Origin: Sutterella sp.
Lineage (GTDB): Bacteria; Pseudomonadota; Gammaproteobacteria; Burkholderiales; Burkholderiaceae_F
Assembly (NCBI GenBank): GCA_019418605.1
Contig: DYBN01000062.1
Coordinates: 33,804 to 97,803, forward strand
Direction: 5' to 3'
DNA length: 64,000 bases
Positions 52,402 through 61,185 of this stretch are shown one piece after another. The translations under genes and the position numbers were made by a program. How positions within the stretch are numbered: the stretch's first letter is position 1; each line of letters begins with the position of its first letter. Below the pieces are notes generated by a model, which made no database searches, was not told the DNA's origin, and was given only the letters and a program-made list of their open reading frames with translations.

Positions 52402-54321
52402 CTAGCGGCCGCGCAAAAAAAGCTTGTCGAGGTCTTCGATGGTGAGCTGCAGCCACGTCGGGCGCCCGTGATTGCACTGATCGGCCCGCTCGGTTTTTTC
52501 CATCTGCCGCAGCAGTGCATTCATCTCTTCAATCGTCAGGATGCGGTGCGCGCGCACCGAGCCGTGGCAGGCCATGGTGGCAAGGCAGTGATTGCGCAGC
52601 TCTTCGGTGAGCGCACTCTCGCCGTAAGCGGCAAAGTCGGCTAGAAGCGCCGTCACCATCGCCTGGGCGTCAAACTTGCCGTGCGCAAGAATGGCGGGCA
52701 GCGCCCTCAAGGCAAGCGCATCCTCACCGGCCGCGCTCACCTCCAGTCCCAGCTCGGCAAACTTTCCGCGATAGTCTTCAAACACGGCCATCTCTTCGGG
52801 GGTGACGCGAAAAACGACCGGCACGAGAAGCTGCGTCTGATCCATCCCAAGGCGCGTCTTGGCCTTGAGCTTTTCGTACGTGACGCGCTCGTGCGCGGCA
52901 TGCATGTCGACGATCACAAGGCCCTTGTCGTTTTGCGCAAGCACGTAGATGCCGGCAATCTGCGCAATGGCGTGCCCCAGGGGCATGGCATCGGGAGAAA
53001 GCGTCTCGGGCGCATCGGCCTTGCCAGGTTCTTCTCGGGCGAATCCCGCGGGGTTTTCAACGGCGGCGCCCGCTCTGACAAAATCACCCAAGCCGAGCTC
53101 GCCGGGCGAGATCTCGGAGTTCTCTTTATCGTGCGGCGCAAAGAGCTTGAGCCACTGCTCTTCACTTAAGGGCGCGGGCTTTTTGACTTCGCCCGCGGGG
53201 CGACCTGCGCCAGAAGCGTGCGCGCCCGCCCGGGCTCTTGACTGGACGCGAAGCGCATCGTCGCGCGTGGGCTCAAGCACGGCGGGCGCCGTGGGATCGC
53301 CCTCCCCTTCGGGTTGTTCGCCCGCCGCAAAGGCAAGCGCCTGCGTGACGGCGCGCGTGACAAAGCCGTGCACGAGCTGGCTGTCGCGAAAGCGCACCTC
53401 GGACTTTTGGGGATGGACGTTGACGTCAACGCGCGTCGGATCCATCGTGAGCATGAGCGCGTACATGGGCTGCGCCTGGCCGTGGAGCACGTCGTTGTAG
53501 GCGGTCTTGACCGCATGCTGCAGCACCCGGTCGCGGATAAAGCGGCCGTTGACGAAAAAGTACTGCCGGTCGGTGCGCGAGCGCGCCGCGGTGGGCAGCC
53601 CCACCCAGCCCTTGAGTTCTAGTCCTGAGGCCGCGGCCGAGACCTGCCTTCTCGCCTGCGTAAATTCAGAGGGCATGACGGCGCGGATGCGCTCCTCGGC
53701 CGAGCCCGAAGCAAGCGTGAGCACGGGCTTGCCGTTGGCGTAGACGTGAAATTCGACTTCGGGGTTGGCAAGCGCCGCGCGCTCAATTTGCGCGAGGCAA
53801 TGCGAGAGTTCGGTGGCGGGGGACTTCAAAAACTTGCGCCGCGCTGGCGTCAGGTAAAAGAGATCCTTGACTTCAATGCGGGTGCCTTCGGCGCCCGCGG
53901 CAGGAGAGATGCCGTCGCGATCGATCGCCCAGGCCGAAGATGCGCCCGGCGTGCGGCTTGTGATCGTCATGTCGGAGACCGAGGCGATCGAGGCGAGCGC
54001 CTCGCCTCGAAACCCGAAGCTCTCAACGCTCTCCAAGTCGTTCAAGGTGCGGATTTTGCTCGTGGCATGGCGCTTCAACGCCAGGGGAAGCTCTTCTTTT
54101 TCGATCCCGCAGCCGTTGTCGGCAACGACGATGCGCTTGATGCCGCCCTCGTCCAGGCGCACCTCAACGGACGTGGCGCCTGCGTCAAGCGCGTTTTCGA
54201 CGAGCTCCTTGACGACCGAAGCGGGGCGCTCGACCACCTCGCCCGCGGCGATCTGGCTGATGAGCCTGTCGCTTAACTGCGCAATGTGCGCTCGCCCCTG
54301 ATTAGAAGAATCCGTGCTCAA
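52402..54321 (-). CDS. mutL: DNA mismatch repair protein MutL
   Basis: GHKL ATPase that couples MutS to downstream repair. 639 residues starting with TTG at 54321. Seen: SQIAAGEVVERPASVVKELV, ENALDAGATSVEVRLDEGG, VADNGCGIEKEELPLALKRH (motif II), GFRGEALASI (motif III), GTRIEVKDLFYLTPARRKFL, and the C-terminal dimer domain with LALRALPAILAHGK and MACHGSVRAHRILTIEEM. No DQHA(X)2E(X)4E endonuclease motif is visible (MHAAHERVTYE stands in its place), as in MutL of dam-type bacteria. It is in an operon with miaA. Confidence 0.96.
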   Translation of the reverse strand: MSTDSSNQGRAHIAQLSDRLISQIAAGEVVERPASVVKELVENALDAGATSVEVRLDEGGIKRIVVADNGCGIEKEELPLALKRHATSKIRTLNDLESVESFGFRGEALASIASVSDMTITSRTPGASSAWAIDRDGISPAAGAEGTRIEVKDLFYLTPARRKFLKSPATELSHCLAQIERAALANPEVEFHVYANGKPVLTLASGSAEERIRAVMPSEFTQARRQVSAAASGLELKGWVGLPTAARSRTDRQYFFVNGRFIRDRVLQHAVKTAYNDVLHGQAQPMYALMLTMDPTRVDVNVHPQKSEVRFRDSQLVHGFVTRAVTQALAFAAGEQPEGEGDPTAPAVLEPTRDDALRVQSRARAGAHASGAGRPAGEVKKPAPLSEEQWLKLFAPHDKENSEISPGELGLGDFVRAGAAVENPAGFAREEPGKADAPETLSPDAMPLGHAIAQIAGIYVLAQNDKGLVIVDMHAAHERVTYEKLKAKTRLGMDQTQLLVPVVFRVTPEEMAVFEDYRGKFAELGLEVSAAGEDALALRALPAILAHGKFDAQAMVTALLADFAAYGESALTEELRNHCLATMACHGSVRAHRILTIEEMNALLRQMEKTERADQCNHGRPTWLQLTIEDLDKLFLRGR

Positions 54322-54515
54322 GGCCTGTTGGTTCCTGACGCTGTCAAAAGTTCAAAAAATCGTTCGGCCTTCATTTTACTTGCTGCCGCAGGGGTGCCCC
54401 GCACGCTCGAAACTTAAAAAAAAGTGCGGGCCAAGCCGGCCGCCGACGCATGCCGCACCCCGCATTTTGCTAAAGTTCACACTTGTTTCGCCTTCATGCG
54501 AATTTCTCTGCAGCC

Positions 54516-55214
54516 ATGGATCTCATTGTTCAACTCTTCACGCACGCCGACCAGTTTCTCATTACGCTAGCCACCGACTACGGCTGGCTTGTGTATGCCG
54601 CCATGTTTCTCATCTTCTTTTGTGAAACAGGCATCGTCGTGCTGGCCTTTCTGCCGGGAGATTCGCTGTTGTTTGTCTCGGGCACCGTGGCGGCTGCGGG
54701 CACCATGAGCCCCTGGGGGCTGATGCTTGCCGTCACGCTAGGGGCCTGTTTGGGCAACACGCTGGGGTTTCACACGGGCCGCTGGCTCGGCAACAAGATC
54801 TACGACGGCTCCGTGCGCTGGATCGATGCCGAGAAGCTTGCCAAGACGCAGATTTTCTACGAAAAGCACGGCGGCAAGACGATCGTTCTCGCGCGCTTTG
54901 TGCCGATCGTGCGCGCTTTTGCCCCGCTTGTTGCGGGCGCTGCCCGCATGAGCATGGGCCGCTTTGAGCTCTACAGCGGCCTTGGCGCGCTGATGTGGGC
55001 CGTCTCCTTGATCGGCGTGGGCTACCTCTTTGGCAACATCCCGATTGTCAAAAACAACCTCTCGATGATCCTGCTGCTTGGCGTCGTGTGCGCGGCCATG
55101 GGTCCGGTCGTGGTGGCCCTGGGCTGGAAGTACGTCCATCGCCTCGCTGAGAAGCTGCGCCGCGAAAAGGCCGAGAAGGTCGAAAAGGCCATGCACGTGC
55201 GGCAGGAGGACTAG
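54516..55214 (+). CDS. DedA family membrane protein
   Basis: 232 residues from the ATG at 54516 (MDLIVQLFTHADQFLI). Seen: FFCETGIVVLAFLPGDSLLF, GACLGNTLGFHTGRWLG and ARFVPIVRAFAPLVAGAARM, the SNARE-associated/DedA core that includes the conserved Glu and Arg residues. Some DedA proteins translocate undecaprenyl phosphate or phospholipids; which one this is cannot be told. The C-terminal tail is charged (EKLRREKAEKVEKAMH). Gene length and composition are ordinary. Confidence 0.92.
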   Translation: MDLIVQLFTHADQFLITLATDYGWLVYAAMFLIFFCETGIVVLAFLPGDSLLFVSGTVAAAGTMSPWGLMLAVTLGACLGNTLGFHTGRWLGNKIYDGSVRWIDAEKLAKTQIFYEKHGGKTIVLARFVPIVRAFAPLVAGAARMSMGRFELYSGLGALMWAVSLIGVGYLFGNIPIVKNNLSMILLLGVVCAAMGPVVVALGWKYVHRLAEKLRREKAEKVEKAMHVRQED

Positions 55215-55284
55215 CCCCGCAAGGAGCGTGCACAGGCGCAGGTTCCTCCTGAAGCCCCGCGCACAGAGCTCAGGAAAAAAAGCC

Positions 55285-55632
55285 TCAATCGCTTTCCGTC
55301 TTCACCTGCTTGCCGGCGTCCTCAGCGCGCACGCGCACTTCGTCCTCGACGTCTCGGCGAGCCTTCGGGTCGCCGGGTACTGAGGCACTTTCCCCTGCGC
55401 CCTTGGCAATCGTTGGGTACGACAGGTCAGTGATTTCTGCAACGCCCTCCTTGCCGCCATGCCGAGCATTGCCGCTAAGGGCACCGACGATCCGACAAAG
55501 ACATTCATCAAGAAAAGGCATGCGGGCACCAAGGGATTTCTTGATCGCCTGCAGGCGGGCGAGACAGGTGCGCTCGGTTTTAGGGGGTGGAAGCAGGGCC
55601 TTTCGTGAGGGGAAATGTTGCATTCCCCTCAC
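55285..55632 (-). pseudogene. Transposase remnant, possibly ISAzo13 type
   Basis: 115 open residues. The central part (FLDECLCRIVGALSGNARHG and the following GKEGVAEITDLSYPTIAKGA) resembles the N-terminal helix-turn-helix of ISAzo13-family transposases: a conserved LDER-type Asp/Glu, then a Val-Ala-x-x-T-Gly-x-S-x-x-TI pattern. Only about a third of a normal transposase is left and the ending (RVRAEDAGKQVKTESD) differs. It lies between dedA and the AT-richer autotransporter, the expected place for the scar of an insertion. The family name rests on pattern recall alone. Confidence 0.5.
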
Positions 55633-55695
55633 TTTAAAATTGAAGAGTTATTTTTTACACAGTTTTTGAAAAGCCGTTTCTGAAAAGTCTTCAAA

Positions 55696-58560
55696 TTAGA
55701 AAATGAAGCGATAGGCAGCTTTTAGATGTTGCGAAACATACTCTCCGTTCCCTGCAGAAACACCGTAATACAAACCAAAGTCGTGAGATGAGCCAATGTT
55801 GCCACTTAGACCAATTCTGGCTGAATAAACCACACTACTGGCAATGCGTGTGTCGATAACGTCTTCTACTGCTCCGCCGACTAATCCGATGCTGTTATTG
55901 GTGTGTTTGTCGCCTGCTGTTGGCGCTATCTCCACGTCCAGGAATGGCTTCAATTCCGCAGAGCCTGTGGTAAACGTGTTCGAAAAGGCGACACCGATCG
56001 GAAATGATATGAGATCCGCTGTTTCGCTCTCATAGCGGAAACCGCCGGCAACGAAGTCGTCCATATCAATATGTGTCCAACGTGCGCCCACGTGGGGAGT
56101 CACGGCATAGCCAGCGCCTAGCGCAAAAGTTTTTTCGAACCGTGCTGATACAGTGAACGCAGTGACATCAGGCTCTGCACTACGTCCGTCTTGGGAAATG
56201 TCGTTTTTTGTCTGCAGCCAACCGATTGAGCCAATCACATTAACTAGCCCCGCATCCCAAGCTCCGTAGAGATTAACGCCCCAATAATCAACATCGTTCT
56301 TTGTTCCGTAGGCAGAATCTTGCCCGCGAACAGAGCCTGTACCGAAGCTAAACGCAGCACCTACAGCAACACCGCTCGAGAAATTCCAGTCTGCACCGAC
56401 CGTACCGCCGGTCAAGTCGCTCTTAAACCCGTAGCTTGACGAACCAGCTTTAAAATCATGCGCGCGACTGAAAGCTCCGGAAAGGTCGACCCAAAGATCG
56501 GCACCGAGGGATTCATGACCAAGTGCGGCGAGCTTCGAACCGTGCCGCATAATGGAATCATCAATCATGCCTGCAGCATTGGAAGCTGCGATCTGAGCGC
56601 CGCCGGCGGCGCTCATTAAGGCGATTCGATTCAGCGCATTTGCGGCAACATCGGGTTCGAAAGAATCAGATGTAAAGGCCATGATGCGCTCAACACCTTC
56701 GCCCGTGGCACCGTTCATGGCTTCATTGACCGTGTTCGGAATAATAAGGTTGGAACCAAACACACTCTCGGCAGACTTTTTGACGATTTTATTATTGCGA
56801 ACTTCCGTTAATAGGTTGTCCGTTTCGAAAATATAAGCGTCAGGCGCCGTCGTCTCATCTTCTACCTTGAAAACTGTCGTACCGTTTTGAACCCGAGCTG
56901 AGTTGATCAGACGCACGACGGAGCCGGATTCTGTCGCTGCAGAATCAACTGTCACAAGCGCAACACTGCCATCATAGTCGCTGCCGGCCACGATGATGAG
57001 CGTGCCGTCCGAAAGCAGATCCAAAGAGCTGCCTGAGCCGGAGCCTGCCTGGGCCTCGGTCCCGACAGTGTACTGTCCGTTAAGCACCGATCCAGCCCAA
57101 ATCGTCAAGGAAGCCACATCAGAGGCGTCAGAATAGGATGAAGCTTGAGTCGAGCTCATACCCAAGGCAGCTTTTCCGAGAATAACGGCGTCACCGTTAA
57201 ATTCATGGGTGTAACCGTTGAAGGAAGAAATTGTATTTTCTTGAACAACAACCGTGCCACTGCCTAAAAGCGCAAACCCTGCATCAACTTCGGTATTTCC
57301 ATTTAAATTGACGACGGTGCCTGCATTCACGCAGATGCCCGCAGCGTAGGTTTCGTCGAAGCCGGTTACTGTAATAGTCCCTCCATCATAATTGACGACG
57401 CCATTTGCGCCGACCCAGATGCCGTAAGAGACTCCTCTCGATTCAACGGAAATATTGCCGGCACCTTTAGAGACGATGCCTCCATTGGCCAAAATACCGA
57501 ACGCTCCGGAATCGTCAGTCAATCCAGAGTCAGATAGTGCTTTTGCTTTAATGTCCCCCTCTCCGATTTCTATTGCAGCCCCGCCGTAACTCGCTATACC
57601 GAGGGCGTGGGCGCTGCCGCCTTGCCTCGCTTCGGCACTAACTTGAATATCTGACTGCCCCGATTGGATTGTTTGCGAACCAGCAGTTGAATAGATACCC
57701 ACCGCTTCAGAGGAAGAATTTTCACCCGTGACAATACTAGACAAATCTATCGACAGTGAACCAACATCCACCGTACCGATATCATAAACGGCAATGCCTG
57801 CAGACAGTGCATTTGCATCGCCTCCATTGCTAGTAAGGATCGTCGAACCATTAATGGAAAAGTGCCCGGTTATGGTCAAATTTTGGCTTTGGGAAGAGCC
57901 ATTCTCCAACACAGCTCCGGCAATATTAGAATCCTTGCTCACACCATAGGAATCTACATTTTGTGTACTTAAAGTAATGTCTGCATTTCCATTGACCACA
58001 ATGGTGCCGTTCCTAGAAACCAAGAATCCTTGTGCCTGAAGCTGCCCCACTTCCGAGCCTTGCACTCCAGTTGCAGATATATTCGCACTAATATCTTTTG
58101 TAGAAATTGAGCCGCCGGTCGCATCCATGCCAACTGCAATTGCATTCCCATTGTCGATTGCATTGACGGATGTGGATTCGATAATCAAATCATCTGTATT
58201 GATGACACCACCGTCGCAGGCGTAGAGAGCGCGGCTAAAGACAACGGTTTGAGAATCTTCGTTGCTGTTTGAAATACTGATGGTGTTTTGAATTGTTAAA
58301 CGGTTTCCGTCAGCAAATATCGCTTGGTCTGAATCATTCAAAACAATGCTGTCGCCAGCCGAGAAACTATATGTCAAGCCTGAGGTACCCTCAGAACGAA
58401 TGTCCTCATAGCCGGTTTCCGATCCGGTAATGGCCGTTTGATATTGGGCTGCCTTAGCATAAGGCTGAATCGCAGCCCCGAGTCCAATGACTGCTAGAGC
58501 AAGAACGGAACGCTTTAGTGTCAGGAGTTGGGGGGGGGGGCAAACCCTTATATTGATCAT
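55696..58560 (-). CDS. Autotransporter with poly-C phase-variation tract at the 5' end
   Basis: 954 residues as open here. After the start come a Pro run, then a signal peptide (LKRSVLALAVIGLGAAIQPY AKA). Residues about 45-600 form a Ser/Gly/Asn-rich beta-helix passenger with repeated short motifs and no known enzymatic residue. The last 280 or so form the barrel, ending AAYRFIF. The present frame uses the ATG at 58560, which has no ribosome binding site. A far better site, AAGAGGTG at 58582-58589, serves an ATG at 58576 in a different frame; it meets the body frame only if the C tract (11 now, 58530-58540) changes by one base. GC is clearly lower than in flanking genes. Neighbours suggest acquisition by transfer. 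Confidence 0.87.
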   Translation of the reverse strand: MINIRVCPPPQLLTLKRSVLALAVIGLGAAIQPYAKAAQYQTAITGSETGYEDIRSEGTSGLTYSFSAGDSIVLNDSDQAIFADGNRLTIQNTISISNSNEDSQTVVFSRALYACDGGVINTDDLIIESTSVNAIDNGNAIAVGMDATGGSISTKDISANISATGVQGSEVGQLQAQGFLVSRNGTIVVNGNADITLSTQNVDSYGVSKDSNIAGAVLENGSSQSQNLTITGHFSINGSTILTSNGGDANALSAGIAVYDIGTVDVGSLSIDLSSIVTGENSSSEAVGIYSTAGSQTIQSGQSDIQVSAEARQGGSAHALGIASYGGAAIEIGEGDIKAKALSDSGLTDDSGAFGILANGGIVSKGAGNISVESRGVSYGIWVGANGVVNYDGGTITVTGFDETYAAGICVNAGTVVNLNGNTEVDAGFALLGSGTVVVQENTISSFNGYTHEFNGDAVILGKAALGMSSTQASSYSDASDVASLTIWAGSVLNGQYTVGTEAQAGSGSGSSLDLLSDGTLIIVAGSDYDGSVALVTVDSAATESGSVVRLINSARVQNGTTVFKVEDETTAPDAYIFETDNLLTEVRNNKIVKKSAESVFGSNLIIPNTVNEAMNGATGEGVERIMAFTSDSFEPDVAANALNRIALMSAAGGAQIAASNAAGMIDDSIMRHGSKLAALGHESLGADLWVDLSGAFSRAHDFKAGSSSYGFKSDLTGGTVGADWNFSSGVAVGAAFSFGTGSVRGQDSAYGTKNDVDYWGVNLYGAWDAGLVNVIGSIGWLQTKNDISQDGRSAEPDVTAFTVSARFEKTFALGAGYAVTPHVGARWTHIDMDDFVAGGFRYESETADLISFPIGVAFSNTFTTGSAELKPFLDVEIAPTAGDKHTNNSIGLVGGAVEDVIDTRIASSVVYSARIGLSGNIGSSHDFGLYYGVSAGNGEYVSQHLKAAYRFIF
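58530..58540 (-). repeat. Eleven-base poly-C tract (poly-G on the plus strand)
   Basis: Uninterrupted run inside the first codons of the autotransporter. At 11 C's the ATG at 58576 leads to a stop after 40 codons, while the ATG at 58560 is in frame; at 10 or 13 C's the ATG at 58576 reads through into the signal peptide. Confidence 0.9.
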
Positions 58561-58655
58561 TGCGAACAGATTTCATCAGATCACCTCTTCGGCTTCAGCA
58601 GGTTGAATAACGTGCTCTATATGGATTATTTCAGAATAAGCACTCCAAAGCCTTT

Positions 58656-58704
58656 AAATCGCCAACTCGATGCGACCGACACCACGACAATCAGTTGGCG
58701 ATTT
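58656..58704. repeat. Inverted repeat upstream of the autotransporter
   Basis: AAATCGCCAACT and AGTTGGCGATTT, separated by 25 bases; the pairing continues to CTTT/AAAG with one bulged base. No T-run follows on either strand, so it is not a typical terminator. It may be a leftover of an element end or a protein-binding site. Confidence 0.65.
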
Positions 58705-58809
58705 CAAAGAAGCTCGTTGGCTCGCGCCCCATTGGAGCGCCTCAAACGAACTTGTTGCTGATGTCTTTCCGCAACTACCTTCAAGCTTAGAGGACTACTC
58801 GACAAATGA

Positions 58810-58850
58810 AAGCCGCAGGCCCTTTCGTGTGAAGAACCTGCGGCTTGTTC
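58810..58850. terminator. Terminator downstream of pgk
   Basis: AAGCCGCAGG (58810-58819) and CCTGCGGCTT (58837-58846). It lies 23 bases after the pgk stop on the minus strand, where the tail is T-rich (TTTCATTTG); on the plus strand GTTCTTT follows. Confidence 0.7.
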
Positions 58851-58868
58851 TTTGAGTTCCAGTGCGTT

Positions 58869-60101
58869 TTAGGCGTCCTTGGCGGAGGCCTCTTCAGCAG
58901 CCTTGGTGCGCTCTTCGAGCACGGCCACGGCCGGAAGCGTCTTTCCTTCGAGGAACTCAAGGAAGGCGCCGCCGCCGGTGGAGATGTAGCTCACGTGATC
59001 CTTGATGCCGAAGGTATTGACGGCGTTGATCGTGTCGCCGCCGCCCGCAATCGAGAAGGCGCCCTTGTCGGTGGCCGCAGCAATGGCAGCGGCAAGCTTT
59101 TCTGTGCCGTGCGAATAGGGTGCCATCTCAAAGACGCCCACGGGGCCGTTCCAGACAATGGTGCCCGCCTGCGCGATGATCTCGGCGAGCATCTCGGCGC
59201 TCTTGGGACCGATGTCAAGAATCATCTCGTCTTCGGCCACCTCTTCAATGGCGCAGACGCGGTGCTCGGCCTCGGCCGAAAACTCCTTGGCCGCCACCAC
59301 GTCCACGGGCAGCGGAAGGCTCGCGCCCTTGGCCTTGAGCGTCTCGAGCACCTTGGCGCACTCGCCCGTGAGCTCGGGCTCGGCAAGAGACTTGCCGATC
59401 TTCGCGCCCGAGGCAAGCAGGAACGTGTTGGCAATGCCCCCGCCCACGATCAGCTGATCGACCTTCTGCGCGAGGTTGTTGAGGATGGTGAGCTTGGTTG
59501 AGACCTTCGAGCCCGCCACGATGGCAACAAGCGGATGCTTGGCCTGCGCCACGGCCTTGGTGAGCGCGTCGATCTCGGCGGCCATCAGGGGGCCGGCGCA
59601 GACCACGGGCGCAAAGCGCGCCACACCCTCGGTCGAGGCCTGTGCGCGGTGCGCGGTTCCGAAGGCGTCGTTGACGTAGACGTCGCAAAGCGAGGCGTAC
59701 TTGCGCGCGAGCTCCGGATCGTTTTTCTTCTCGCCCTTGTTGCAGCGGCAGTTTTCAAGCATGATCGCCTGACCGGGCTTGAGCTCCACGCCGTCGGTGA
59801 GATAGTTTCTCGAAAGCCCGATGGGCACGCCCACGAGCTCGCTCATGCGCACGGCCACCTCGCCGAGGCTGTCTTCGGGACGCACCTCGCCCTCCGTGGG
59901 GCGGCCCAAGTGGCTCATGATCATCACGCAGGCGCCCGCATCGAGCGCAAGCCGAATGGCGGGCACGCTGGCAATGAGGCGCGCCTCATTGGTGATGCGC
60001 CCCTCGGCGTCGCGGGGCACGTTGAGATCGGAGCGGATCAAAACCCGCTTGCCGGCAAGCGCCCCCTGCCGGGCGAGCGTTTCGAGCGTCAGGACATGCA
60101 T
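58869..60101 (-). CDS. pgk: Phosphoglycerate kinase
   Basis: Transfers phosphate from 1,3-bisphosphoglycerate to ADP. 410 residues. Seen: RVLIRSDLNVPRDAEGRITN, VMIMSHLGRPTEG, VYVNDAFGTAHRAQAST, IVAGSKVSTKLTILNNLA and GGGDTINAVNTFGIKDHVSY as the nucleotide-binding Gly-rich loop region; STGGGAFLEFLEGKTLP closes. It is the last gene of tkt-gap-pgk, 39 bases after gap. Confidence 0.98.
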   Translation of the reverse strand: MHVLTLETLARQGALAGKRVLIRSDLNVPRDAEGRITNEARLIASVPAIRLALDAGACVMIMSHLGRPTEGEVRPEDSLGEVAVRMSELVGVPIGLSRNYLTDGVELKPGQAIMLENCRCNKGEKKNDPELARKYASLCDVYVNDAFGTAHRAQASTEGVARFAPVVCAGPLMAAEIDALTKAVAQAKHPLVAIVAGSKVSTKLTILNNLAQKVDQLIVGGGIANTFLLASGAKIGKSLAEPELTGECAKVLETLKAKGASLPLPVDVVAAKEFSAEAEHRVCAIEEVAEDEMILDIGPKSAEMLAEIIAQAGTIVWNGPVGVFEMAPYSHGTEKLAAAIAAATDKGAFSIAGGGDTINAVNTFGIKDHVSYISTGGGAFLEFLEGKTLPAVAVLEERTKAAEEASAKDA

Positions 60102-60140
60102 AAAGCGCCAAACTCCTAAAACTGATGAATACCGAATGGC

Positions 60141-61157
60141 TTACTTGGCGGCCATCATGGCGCAGGCCGTATCGAGCATGCGGTGCGAGAAGCCCCACTC
60201 GTTGTCGTACCAGCTCGTCACCTTCACAAGGCGCGTACCGGAGACCTTGGTGAGCGTCGCATCAAAGGTCGACGAGTGCGGATCGTGGTTGAAGTCAATC
60301 GACACCAGGGGCAGATCGTTGTAGCCGAGCACGCCCTTGTAGCGGGGAGATTCGCTTGCCTCCTTCATGATCGCGTTGACTTCCTCGACGCTCGTGTCGC
60401 GCTGCGCGATGAAGGTGAGGTCCACAAAGCTCACGTTGATCGTGGGCACGCGCACGGCAAAGCCGTCAAGCCGCCCGTTTAATTCAGGCAGCACCAGGCC
60501 CACGGCCGCAGCCGCTCCCGTCTTCGTCGGAATCATCGAGTGCGTGGCCGAGCGGGCGCGCCGCATGTCCTTGTGATAGACGTCGGTGAGCACCTGATCG
60601 TTCGTGTAGGAGTGCACGGTCGTCATAAGGCCGCGCTCGACGCCCAGGGCCGCATGCAGGGGCGCAACGATGGGCGCCAGGCAATTGGTCGTGCACGAGG
60701 CGTTGGAGACAACCGTCATGGCCGAGGTGAGCACGTCGTCGTTGACGCCGTAGACCACCGTTGCGTCGGCGTTCTTGCCGGGCGCGGAAATCAGAACCTT
60801 CTTTGCGCCCTGATCGAGGTGCACCTGCGCCTTTTCCTTGCTCGTAAAGGCGCCCGTGCACTCGAGCACGACGTCAACGCCCAGCTCGCCCCACGGAATT
60901 TCATGCGGGTCGCGGGTCGAGAACATGCGGATTCTGTCGCCGTTGACAATGAGCCACTCGCCGTTTTCAGTGGCGACGTCCGCGTTGAAGCGGCCGTGCA
61001 CCGTGTCGTAGCGCAGAAGGTGCGCGTTGACCTCTTCGGAGCCCAGCGTGTTGACGGCCACGATCTCCAGATCGTGCTTCTTGCCGTCTTCATAGTGGGC
61101 GCGCAGGACATTGCGGCCGATGCGTCCAAAACCATTAATCGCAACGCGAATCGTCAT
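60141..61157 (-). CDS. gap: Glyceraldehyde-3-phosphate dehydrogenase
   Basis: Oxidises and phosphorylates glyceraldehyde 3-phosphate with NAD(P). 338 residues from the ATG at 61157, preceded by AAGGAGATT. Seen: RVAINGFGRIGRNVLRAHYE (Rossmann start), SNASCTTNCLAP with catalytic Cys155, HSYTNDQVLTDVYHKD with the catalytic His, and SWYDNEWGFSHRMLD. The 21-residue upstream extension of the frame is not part of the family. It sits between tkt and pgk. Confidence 0.98.
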   Translation of the reverse strand: MTIRVAINGFGRIGRNVLRAHYEDGKKHDLEIVAVNTLGSEEVNAHLLRYDTVHGRFNADVATENGEWLIVNGDRIRMFSTRDPHEIPWGELGVDVVLECTGAFTSKEKAQVHLDQGAKKVLISAPGKNADATVVYGVNDDVLTSAMTVVSNASCTTNCLAPIVAPLHAALGVERGLMTTVHSYTNDQVLTDVYHKDMRRARSATHSMIPTKTGAAAAVGLVLPELNGRLDGFAVRVPTINVSFVDLTFIAQRDTSVEEVNAIMKEASESPRYKGVLGYNDLPLVSIDFNHDPHSSTFDATLTKVSGTRLVKVTSWYDNEWGFSHRMLDTACAMMAAK

Positions 61158-61185
61158 CAATAATCTCCTTTGGATGATGTTTCTT

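Larger units (their letters stand above)
58577..58868. other. Region upstream of the phase-variable autotransporter
   Basis: 292 bases holding the ribosome binding site at 58582-58589, an AT-rich promoter-like patch near 58600-58640, a 12-bp inverted repeat pair (58656-58667 and 58693-58704) and the pgk terminator. No gene was recognised. Confidence 0.6.

Noticed and set aside
58528..58761. 77-residue plus-strand open frame upstream of the second autotransporter
   Set aside because: It runs through the poly-G tract and the inverted repeat and has no similarity or ribosome binding site.
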